Of a stretch of 33,222 nt of DNA, positions 9,969 through 16,871 are shown one piece after another. How positions within the stretch are numbered: position 1 is the stretch's first letter; every line of letters starts with the position of its first letter. Origin of the DNA: Verrucomicrobia bacterium UBA1629 (GTDB lineage Bacteria; Verrucomicrobiota; Kiritimatiellia; RFP12; UBA1067); NCBI GenBank assembly GCA_002321305.1, contig DCMF01000099.1, positions 1 through 33,222 on the forward strand. Reading direction: 5' to 3'. The notes beneath the pieces are model-generated. The model was not told where the DNA came from and searched no databases. It worked only from the letters and a program-made list of their open reading frames with translations. The translations under genes were made by a program, and so were the position numbers.

Positions 9969-12170
9969 ATGTTCGGAAAATGCTTGAAGCTTGAGGTGCG
10001 CGGCGCGTCGCATGCGCGCGCGATCCGATTTTCGCTGGCGGGGTTCCCGAAGGGGTTCGCCGTCGATGCGGCGGCCCTCGCGGCGTTCATGGAGCGGCGT
10101 GCGCCGGGACGCGACCGGCTGTCGACCCAGCGGCGCGAGGCGGATGCCGTCGTCTTCACGGCGGGCGTCGTGGGCGGCGTCACGACCGGCGGGACCATCT
10201 GCGGCGAGATCGCGAACGCCGACGCGCGGCCGCGCGACTATGGCGCGGCGCGCACGGTGCCGCGTCCCGGCCATGCGGACTTCGGCCAGTGGGTCGAGAC
10301 GGGCGTCATCCCGACGGGTGGCGGCAAGAATTCGGGGCGCCTCACGGCGGCCGTCTGCGCGGCGGGCGGGCTCTGCAGGCAGCTTCTCGCGGCGCGCGGC
10401 ATCGACGTCGCGGCGGCCGTCGAGTCGATCCGCGGCCAGACGGGCGAACGCCGGATGGTGCGCGAGATCGAGGCGGCGCGCGACGCGGGCGATTCCGTCG
10501 GCGGCTGGGTCGGCTGCACGGTGACGGGGCTGCCGCCGGGACTGGGCGGCGCGCTCTTCGACGGGCTCGAATCGGAGCTGTCCGCCGCGCTCTTCGCGAT
10601 TCCCGGCGTGAAGGCCGTGAGCTTCGGCGACGGGCTTCGCGCGCCGGACCTCCTCGGCAGCGCGTTCAACGACGCCTTTGTCGTCGGCAGGGACGGCGTG
10701 CGCACGAAGACGAACCGGCAGGGCGGCATCCTCGGCGGCCGCACGAGCGGCATGCCCGTCACGTTCCATGTCGCGCTGCGGCCGACGCCGACGATCTACA
10801 GGGAGCAGAAGTCGGTCGACCTCGCGACGATGAAGCCCGCGCGGCTCGCGATGAAGGGCCGCCATGACCCGTGCATCGTCCGCCGCGCCGTGCCGGTCGT
10901 CGAGGCGGCGGCGGCGTTCGCGCTGGCGGACGCGATTCTCGCGGACGAGGCGGCGCGTCCGCGCATCTGCCTCACGCTGACGGGCGCGACGCTCGCGGAG
11001 GACTTGGCGCAGTACGCGTCGCAGCGCTATTTCACGGACATGGTCGAGCTGCGCATCGACCTCCTGAAGCCGTCCGAGCGCGCGCGGGCGAAGGACTTCC
11101 CGGAACTCCTCCCGAAGGGCGTGCCGGTCATCTTCACGCAGGACATCGACCACACGGTGCTGTCGGACGGACGGCTCATCAACCCCGTCCACAACTTTAG
11201 GGGGCCCGTGAAGAACCTGCCGGCGAAGTGCCGTGCGCTGTCGGGCAAGGCGGGGGCGATCGCCAAGGTCGCGTTCCAGCCGAAGTCGATGGCGGACGTC
11301 GCGCGGCTCTTTGCGGAGACGAAAGACCTGACGGACGTGCCGCACGTCACGCTCGCGATGGGGGCGCAGGGGCTCGCCTCGCGCGTGCTCGCGGGGCGGA
11401 CGCATTCGCTCTGGACGTACTGCTCGGTCGGCGGGCTGGAGGCTATCGGCCACATCTCGCCGGAAGAGCTGGTGCGGACGTACCGCTTCCGTTCGGTGAC
11501 GCGCGACGCGGCGCTCTACGGCGTGACGGGCTGGCCGCTCAAGAAGACGCGCTCGCCCGAACTCCACAACGCCGCGTTCGCCGCCGAGGACGAGGACGCG
11601 GTGATGGTGCCGTTCCCGTCCCGGACGGCGCAGGAGGCCCTCGACTTCATGAAGGCGATGGGGATGAGGGGCCTCGCCGTCACGATTCCGCACAAGCAGG
11701 CGATCATGCCGCTCCTCGACCGCATCGATCCGCTGGCGAAGAAGGTCGGCGCGGTCAACACGGTCACGCTCGTGGACGGCAAGTGCATCGGCTCCAACAC
11801 GGACGTCGCGGGCTTCTCCGAGGCGCTGGTCGCCTTTGCGGGCGACGTGCGAGGCAAGACGGCGGCGGTTCTCGGCGACGGCGGCGCGGCGCAGGCCGTG
11901 AAGGTCGCGCTCCGCGCGCTCGGCGTGCGGTTCGAGGTCTTCCACCGGCGGACGCCGCGTCCCGGCTTCGACATCCTGGTCAACGCGACGCCGGTCGATC
12001 CGATCCCCGACTACGCCTTTTCGGGCAAGGAGCTTGTCTACGACCTCGGCTACGTGCCGGAGGTGACGCCGCTCCTCGCGCGCGCGGCGGCGGCGGGCTG
12101 CCGCGTCGAGAACGGCTTCTCGATGCTCCGGGCGCAGGCCCGCGAGCAGCGGCGCATCTGGGGCGTGTGA
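9969..12170 (+). CDS. Trifunctional shikimate-pathway fusion: chorismate synthase + type I 3-dehydroquinate dehydratase + shikimate dehydrogenase
   Basis: 733 residues in three consecutive domains. Residues 1-328 are chorismate synthase (AroC): GASHARA with H15, RPGHADF at 99-105, degenerate GGGKNSGRLTAA at 117-128, and GRHDPCIVRRAVPVVEA at 298-314. Residues 331-512 are type I dehydroquinate dehydratase (AroD): CLTLTG, VELRIDLL, candidate catalytic His408 in PVHNF, Schiff-base Lys433 in AKVAF, and LAMGAQGLASRV. Residues 515-733 are shikimate dehydrogenase (AroE): TRSPELHN (S529), VTIPHK (K576), SNTDVAGF (N610, D612), the NADP loop GDGGAAQA at 636-643, and a terminal MLRAQ (Q723). These are steps 3, 4 and 7 of the seven-step pathway. 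AroD-AroE fusions are known (plants, Chlamydiae); adding AroC is unusual. The AroD part is short, about 180 residues against 220-250. Start ATG 9969 has AGAGGTGAG just upstream. Confidence 0.9.
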   Translation: MFGKCLKLEVRGASHARAIRFSLAGFPKGFAVDAAALAAFMERRAPGRDRLSTQRREADAVVFTAGVVGGVTTGGTICGEIANADARPRDYGAARTVPRPGHADFGQWVETGVIPTGGGKNSGRLTAAVCAAGGLCRQLLAARGIDVAAAVESIRGQTGERRMVREIEAARDAGDSVGGWVGCTVTGLPPGLGGALFDGLESELSAALFAIPGVKAVSFGDGLRAPDLLGSAFNDAFVVGRDGVRTKTNRQGGILGGRTSGMPVTFHVALRPTPTIYREQKSVDLATMKPARLAMKGRHDPCIVRRAVPVVEAAAAFALADAILADEAARPRICLTLTGATLAEDLAQYASQRYFTDMVELRIDLLKPSERARAKDFPELLPKGVPVIFTQDIDHTVLSDGRLINPVHNFRGPVKNLPAKCRALSGKAGAIAKVAFQPKSMADVARLFAETKDLTDVPHVTLAMGAQGLASRVLAGRTHSLWTYCSVGGLEAIGHISPEELVRTYRFRSVTRDAALYGVTGWPLKKTRSPELHNAAFAAEDEDAVMVPFPSRTAQEALDFMKAMGMRGLAVTIPHKQAIMPLLDRIDPLAKKVGAVNTVTLVDGKCIGSNTDVAGFSEALVAFAGDVRGKTAAVLGDGGAAQAVKVALRALGVRFEVFHRRTPRPGFDILVNATPVDPIPDYAFSGKELVYDLGYVPEVTPLLARAAAAGCRVENGFSMLRAQAREQRRIWGV

Positions 12171-12186
12171 AAGGAGGGACGGACGG

Positions 12187-12897
12187 ATGATCGAAGTTCG
12201 AAACCTGGCCTTCACCTACCGAAGCCGTCCCGTGCTGCGGGACGTCTCGTTCGTCGTCTCGCCGGGCGAGGTCGTCAGCGTCGTCGGGGCGAACGGCGCG
12301 GGCAAGACGACGCTGCTGAAAGTCCTGGCGACGCTGGCCGTTCCCGATTCGGGGCAAGTCCTCCTGGACGGGCAGGACGCCTTGGCGCGTCCGCTGCGCT
12401 ACCGCCGCCAGATCGGCTACCTGCCGGAGACGGTGGCGTTCTACGACGACATGGCGGTCCGGGACTACCTGCGCTACCGCGCGAACCTGAAGGGCGAGCC
12501 GGCGAAGCGCGTGCGCCGCCGCGTGAGCGAGGCGGCGGACCTGTGCCAGCTCTCGGACTGCCTGCGCGTGCCGCTGAAGCGGCTGTCGCTCGGCGTGCGC
12601 AAGCGCGTGGCGCTGGCGGACGCCCTGCTGCTGCGGCCGCGCGTCCTGCTGCTGGACGACTTCCTCTCGGGGCTTGACCCTGCCCTGCGCCGGACGGCGG
12701 GCGACATCCTCTCGGATGCGGCGGCGTTTTCGAGCGTCATCGTGACGGGCCACGAGCTGGACGACTTCGCGAAGTGGACGACGCGCTTCCTCGTCCTGCG
12801 GGGCGGCGTGGTTTCCGCCGCCGTCGAGACCGTCGGGCTGGAACCGCTCCAGCTGCGCGCGCGCCTTGACCAGGCGCTGGAAGGGGACGTGCGATGA
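12187..12897 (+). CDS. ABC transporter ATP-binding protein (GldA-like)
   Basis: A 236-residue ATPase subunit. Walker A is GANGAGKTT (about 37-45), the Q-loop IGYLPE, Walker B VLLLDDFLSGLD, and the H-loop VTGHEL. The signature is LSLGVRKR, a degenerate LSGGQ as seen in GldA-type ATPases. Start ATG 12187 has a strong AAAGGAGGG about 8 bases upstream. Its last 4 bases (ATGA) overlap the start of the permease gene, so it is the first member of a coupled three-gene operon typical of the gliding/ABC-2-type system (ATPase, permease plus auxiliary protein, DUF4340 protein) found in non-gliding bacteria too. The substrate is unknown. Confidence 0.92.
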   Translation: MIEVRNLAFTYRSRPVLRDVSFVVSPGEVVSVVGANGAGKTTLLKVLATLAVPDSGQVLLDGQDALARPLRYRRQIGYLPETVAFYDDMAVRDYLRYRANLKGEPAKRVRRRVSEAADLCQLSDCLRVPLKRLSLGVRKRVALADALLLRPRVLLLDDFLSGLDPALRRTAGDILSDAAAFSSVIVTGHELDDFAKWTTRFLVLRGGVVSAAVETVGLEPLQLRARLDQALEGDVR

Positions 12898-14957
12898 GTC
12901 CGGTGCGCGTGACCTGGGGCCGGACGCTCGGCCATGCCCGCGGGCTCTACACGACGGCGCTGGCGGTCGCGGGCTTCCTTGCGCTGGCCGCCGCCACGTT
13001 CGCCTTCAACTTCGACCGCGCCGAGGGCGGTACGCGCCCGTTGGCGGTGCTCTGGGCCGTGAGCGTCGCGCCTGTCCTGCCGGTTCTCGCCGCGCTGCTG
13101 TCGATGGGGGTCTGGAGCGACGAGCGGCAGTCCGGGCGGATGGCGATGCTGCTGTCGGTGGCCGTGCGCGAGCGCGACTACGTCCTCGGCAAGTTCCTCG
13201 GCGTCTGGACGCTCCTGATGGCGTCGGTCGCGCTCTCGTTCGCGGCGCTCGCCGGCGCGCTGCTTTTCTTCGCCCCGGACGTCCTGGCGGGTGCGTCGCT
13301 GCTGTCGTTTGCGCCCGCGCTGCTCACGCTCGGCGTCCAGGGCCTCCTCTGGGTGGCCGTGTCCGAGGCGTTCAGCGCGATGTTCCGCCATGCGGCGGCG
13401 GCCGCCGCGACGTCCGTCGTCCTGCTCGTCGCCCTTCCGCGCGCGCTCTGGGCGGGGCTGCGCCTGTGGTCGTCGCGCGGCGCGACGGCCTTTGGCGAGA
13501 TGCCGCTCGACGCGCAGGTCGTCGACGGGGCCCTTGGCACGTTCTCGTTCGGGACGCTGGCGGGCTACCTGATCGTCACGGGCGTCTTCCTGCTCGTCGC
13601 GACCAAGTGCGTGGCGGCGGAGCGCCTCGTGGGCCGGGGGGCGCGCCTGCTGCGCGTCTCGACGGGCGTCGTCCTCGCGCTTGCGCTCGTCCTCGCGGCC
13701 CTGGCCGTGCGCCTCGCCCTGCGCTTCGACGTCACGGTCGAGCTGCCCACGTTCGGTCTCGCCGCCGAGTTCTCGTCGCGGACGCGCGGCATCCTCGCCG
13801 AGTCTTCCGGCACGATCACGGTGACGTGCTTCCTGCCGCGCGACGACGCGCGGTTCCGTCCGCTCGGCCATCTCCTGCGCTCGCTGCGCAAGGCGTCCGC
13901 CTCGCTCGGCGGCGCGCGCTTCGAGATCCGGTTCGTCGATCCCCGGTGGGACGTCGCCGCGGCCGAGCGCCTGGCGGCCCGTGGCGTCTCGGAGGACGCC
14001 CTCGTCTTCGAGAAGGGGCGCCGCTTCGTCGTCCTGCCGCTCAAGGACGGCTGCGGCGAACGCCTCTGCGCCTCGACGGTTCGCCGGCTCACCACGCCGC
14101 CGCCGCGCCGGAACGTCTACTGGACGGTCGGCCATGGCGAGGCGGCGCTGGACGGCTACGGCCTCTACGGCCTGAGCGACATCGCCCGCGAGCTCGCCCG
14201 CGAGGGCTACCGCAACGCGCCGCTCGACCTGTCGTCGGCGATTCCGTCCGACTGTGCGCTGGTCGTGCTTGCCGGGCCGCGGGATGCGCTGTCGCGCATT
14301 GAGCTTGACCGGCTCGACACCTACCTGCGGGCGGGCGGGCGACTCCTCGTCCTGCTGGGCCCGTCGGAGGACGCCGGCCTGGCCGCGCTGCTCGCCGCCT
14401 GGGGGGTCAAGACGGCGGCGTCGGTCTCCCTTGTGGGAGCGAAGACGCTTTCGGGCAGCGACGTCATCGTCTCGGACTTCGCGGACCATCCCGTCTCCGT
14501 GCCGCTGCGGGGGTCGCGCATCGTGCTGGAGCGTCCGTCGGCGCTTGCGCCGTCGGCTGCGGCGCTCACCGGGGCAGGGGCCGACCGCATCGGGTTCTCC
14601 GCGCTGGCGTCGCTGGGCGACGCGGTTCTCGCGGCCGCCGCCGAACGCGGCACGGGGGCCGGCGAGGACCTGGCGATCCGTCCGACGCGGCTTGTCGTGG
14701 TCGGCGACGCGACGCTGGCCCTGAACGGCTCGCTCGCCGCGCGCGCGAACGCGAACCGCGACTTCATCCTCAACTGCGTCGCCTACCTTTCGGGGACGGA
14801 CGTCTCGGGCGCGAGCGGCACGGAGGCCGGCATCATCGTCTCCGGGCTTGACCGCGCGACGCGCGCGCGCCTGGCCGTCGTGACCGTCGGGGGCGTGCCG
14901 ACGCTTGTCTTCCTGCTGCTGGCGGGCGCGACGCTCAGGAGGAGGCTGCGCTCATGA
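12894..14957 (+). CDS. GldF-GldG-like fusion: ABC-2 permease plus periplasmic auxiliary domain
   Basis: 687 residues. Residues 1 to about 235 form an ABC-2-type membrane domain with about six hydrophobic segments and the characteristic MGVWSDERQSGRMAMLLSV loop after the second. A further membrane segment (about 255-280) leads into an extracytoplasmic domain of about 370 residues (from RFDVTVELP, through YWTVGHGEAAL and LVVLAGPRDALSRIELDRL) of the Gld/intraflagellar-transport-like auxiliary family. A last membrane helix near 660-682 (LAVVTVGGVPTLVFLLL) closes the protein. The ATG overlaps the ATPase stop, and its own stop overlaps the next start, so translation is coupled throughout. Separate GldF and GldG genes are more usual. 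Confidence 0.87.
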   Translation: MSPVRVTWGRTLGHARGLYTTALAVAGFLALAAATFAFNFDRAEGGTRPLAVLWAVSVAPVLPVLAALLSMGVWSDERQSGRMAMLLSVAVRERDYVLGKFLGVWTLLMASVALSFAALAGALLFFAPDVLAGASLLSFAPALLTLGVQGLLWVAVSEAFSAMFRHAAAAAATSVVLLVALPRALWAGLRLWSSRGATAFGEMPLDAQVVDGALGTFSFGTLAGYLIVTGVFLLVATKCVAAERLVGRGARLLRVSTGVVLALALVLAALAVRLALRFDVTVELPTFGLAAEFSSRTRGILAESSGTITVTCFLPRDDARFRPLGHLLRSLRKASASLGGARFEIRFVDPRWDVAAAERLAARGVSEDALVFEKGRRFVVLPLKDGCGERLCASTVRRLTTPPPRRNVYWTVGHGEAALDGYGLYGLSDIARELAREGYRNAPLDLSSAIPSDCALVVLAGPRDALSRIELDRLDTYLRAGGRLLVLLGPSEDAGLAALLAAWGVKTAASVSLVGAKTLSGSDVIVSDFADHPVSVPLRGSRIVLERPSALAPSAAALTGAGADRIGFSALASLGDAVLAAAAERGTGAGEDLAIRPTRLVVVGDATLALNGSLAARANANRDFILNCVAYLSGTDVSGASGTEAGIIVSGLDRATRARLAVVTVGGVPTLVFLLLAGATLRRRLRS

Positions 14958-16675
14958 AGAACCGGAAGATCATCCTGCTCCTGTCTTGCGCCATCGCGCT
15001 GCTGGTGGCGGCGGAAATCCTGCTGGACGTGAGCGGACGGAAGGTCCGCCTCGCGTCGCGCGCCGTCCTGGCGGCCGACGCGGCGTCGTGCACGGCGTTC
15101 GCGCTGGAGCGTCGCGGCGAGCCGCCGGCCGAGCTGGCGAGGGACGGCGAGTCCTGGCGGCTGGTTCGCCCGTTTGCCGCCGATGCCGAGGGCCCGGTCG
15201 TGCTGAAGCTGCTCGACGTGCTGGCGCGCACGCCGGTCGAGGAGTCGGTCACGGATGCCGAGCTGCTGCGGCTGGGGCGGACGCGCGCCGACTATGCGCT
15301 GGACGATCCGCCGCTGCGCGTCAGCCTGTCGAACGCCGTGTCCGGCGTTTCGGTGGCCTTCGGCCTCCTGACGCCTTCGGGCGAAGGCGTGTATGCCGCC
15401 GTGACGGGCGAGCGCGCGGTCCTGATCGTCCCCTCCGCCGTGCTGGCGGCGGTTGACATCCCGGTTGACCGGCTGCGCCGCCGCCGTCTCTTCCGCCATG
15501 GCGCAAGTTCCGTCCTGGCGTTCGACGTCCGCCAGAGCTCGGGCGTGATCCTGCCGTTCGTGCGGGCGGGCGAGGGCTGGCGCGTCGGGCCGGAGAAGGC
15601 GTCGACGGCTGCGGTCTCGAAGTTCCTGGCGGACCTGACGTCGGCGGAGGCCGTGGGCTTCGTCTGGCCGACGGGCGCGACAAACGAGAGCGCGCAGGCG
15701 TCCGCGTCGCTGCTCGCGGGCTACGGACTGGATCCCGAGACGGCGGTGACGGTGACGCTGAAGCGTCCGGGCGGGCTGACGTCTTCGGTGTCCTTCGGAA
15801 AGCCGGCGGGCGAGGCGACGGTCTATGCGTTCGTCCACGGCGGCGGCGCGGTCGTGACCGTGCCGGCCGCGCTCCGGGACGCGGCCCTGCAGGACGCGTC
15901 GCGCTTCGCCGACACGCGGCTGTTCCAGTCCGCGCCCGCGCGCGTCGCCGCCCTGACGCTGTCCGATGGCGACGCGACGCTGTCGGTCTCGCGCGGCGAC
16001 AGGGGGGCCTGGCGGCTGGACGCGCCGATCTCGGCGCCCGCCGACGCGGCGGAAGTCGAGGCGCTGCTCGCGCGCGCGCTGTCCCTCACGTCGGCCGACC
16101 TGGCCCCGCAGGGCGTGTCCATCTCGCTCGGCGGGGACGCGAAGCCGGTGACGGTCGCGCGCGCGGCCCTGTTCCCGGACGGCGGCGGATTCGAGCGCCT
16201 GCGCGCGAAGGAACTTGTTGACCTTCCGGCATCGGAGGTCAGGCGGCTGGTGTCCCGTCTGGGGCAGGACGAGATGGGCGGCATTGCGGTCGTCTTCGCG
16301 CGCGACCGTCGCGCGTGGAACGTCGAGTCCGCGCCGGAGGGCGCGGTGGTTTCCGCTTCGGGGGTCTCTCGCGTGCTCGGCGTCCTCGCGCCCCTGCGGG
16401 CCGTGCGCGTCGAACGGCTCCGGGCCACGGCGTCCGACCTGTCCCGCTACGGGCTGGATCGCCCGGCGCTGCGGCTCTCCGTCGACGTGGCGCGCGAGGG
16501 GACGGTGCGGCGGAACATCCTCGTCGGCGCGGCGACGGACGGCGGCTTTTTCGCCACGGTGGGCGCGGCCGACGCCGTGTTCGTCCTTTCGTCCGAAACG
16601 GTCGAGGCGCTGTCCAGTCCGCTGGTCGAGTTGACAACGCGGCAGAAGATTTGGTATCATACGCGCCGTTTGTGA
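14954..16675 (+). CDS. DUF4340 domain-containing protein, third member of the Gld-like ABC operon
   Basis: 573 residues with one N-terminal membrane anchor (residues about 5-23, IILLLSCAIALLVAAEILL) and a large extracytoplasmic part with repeated DUF4340-like units (segments such as RDGESWRLVRPF, DYALDDPPLRVSL, GYGLDPETAVTV, RYGLDRPALRLSV). DUF4340 proteins regularly follow GldG-like proteins, as here by a 4-base ATGA overlap. They probably sit beside the ABC complex in the periplasm; the molecular role is not known. The last 45 bases contain a promoter (16631-16660) for the next transcript, so the 3' end of this gene doubles as regulatory DNA. Confidence 0.87.
   Translation: MKNRKIILLLSCAIALLVAAEILLDVSGRKVRLASRAVLAADAASCTAFALERRGEPPAELARDGESWRLVRPFAADAEGPVVLKLLDVLARTPVEESVTDAELLRLGRTRADYALDDPPLRVSLSNAVSGVSVAFGLLTPSGEGVYAAVTGERAVLIVPSAVLAAVDIPVDRLRRRRLFRHGASSVLAFDVRQSSGVILPFVRAGEGWRVGPEKASTAAVSKFLADLTSAEAVGFVWPTGATNESAQASASLLAGYGLDPETAVTVTLKRPGGLTSSVSFGKPAGEATVYAFVHGGGAVVTVPAALRDAALQDASRFADTRLFQSAPARVAALTLSDGDATLSVSRGDRGAWRLDAPISAPADAAEVEALLARALSLTSADLAPQGVSISLGGDAKPVTVARAALFPDGGGFERLRAKELVDLPASEVRRLVSRLGQDEMGGIAVVFARDRRAWNVESAPEGAVVSASGVSRVLGVLAPLRAVRVERLRATASDLSRYGLDRPALRLSVDVAREGTVRRNILVGAATDGGFFATVGAADAVFVLSSETVEALSSPLVELTTRQKIWYHTRRL
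16631..16660 (+). promoter_or_regulatory. Promoter of the leader peptide/acyl-CoA synthetase transcript
   Basis: TTGACA (16631-16636), an 18-base spacer, and TATCAT (16655-16660) preceded by TG one base upstream (TGGTATCAT). This is the only promoter in the window with a perfect -35 box. Expected start is near 16667, inside the last codons of the DUF4340 gene. Confidence 0.8.
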
Positions 16676-16688
16676 GAAAAAAGAAGAC

Positions 16689-16772
16689 ATGAACACGCTG
16701 AACAAGAACCTTGGCCTCGAGCTTGCCATTGCCGCGATTATCATTAGTCGCGGGGTTGTTGGTTGTCGTTGA
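16689..16772 (+). CDS. Probable leader peptide with Ile/Val control codons
   Basis: A 27-residue open frame: Met-Asn-Thr-Leu at the start, then ELAIAAIIISRGVVGCR at the end. It has Ile codons at 16728-16730 and three in a row at 16737-16745 (ATT ATC ATT), and two consecutive Val codons at 16755-16760. It begins about 22 bases after the predicted transcription start and ends shortly before a strong hairpin (16798-16830). This arrangement (promoter, short ORF with clustered amino-acid codons, hairpin, structural gene) is that of classical branched-chain amino-acid attenuation. No homologue is recognised; the call rests on layout and codon clustering. Confidence 0.6.
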   Translation: MNTLNKNLGLELAIAAIIISRGVVGCR

Positions 16773-16790
16773 GGTGAGAGTTCACGTCAA
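16769..16790 (+). promoter_or_regulatory. Interrupted palindrome after the leader peptide
   Basis: TTGA-G-GTGA-GAGT-TCAC-G-TCAA: two 4-base arms each side with one G/G mismatch. As RNA it may be a pause hairpin before the terminator. As DNA it could be an operator for the XRE regulators encoded downstream. Neither is proven. Confidence 0.4.
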
Positions 16791-16797
16791 GCAAGCT

Positions 16798-16837
16798 AAC
16801 GGCCCCGCTCGAACCACGAGAGGGGCCGTTCTGATTT
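16798..16837 (+). terminator. Attenuator-like terminator hairpin before the XRE-cupin-acyl-CoA synthetase gene
   Basis: AACGGCCCC (16798-16806) pairs with GGGGCCGTT (16822-16830), and inside it CTCG (16808-16811) pairs with CGAG (16817-16820), giving 13 bp around a small loop. CTGATTT follows, a weak T-run. A possible alternative partner is GCGGGG (16750-16755) in the leader ORF, complementary to CCCCGC (16803-16808) of the 5' arm, with two further G-U pairs. The hairpin lies 41 bases before the ATG at 16872. Confidence 0.7.
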
Positions 16838-16871
16838 ACAAGACGGGAAACCGAACAAGAAAACAGACGAA

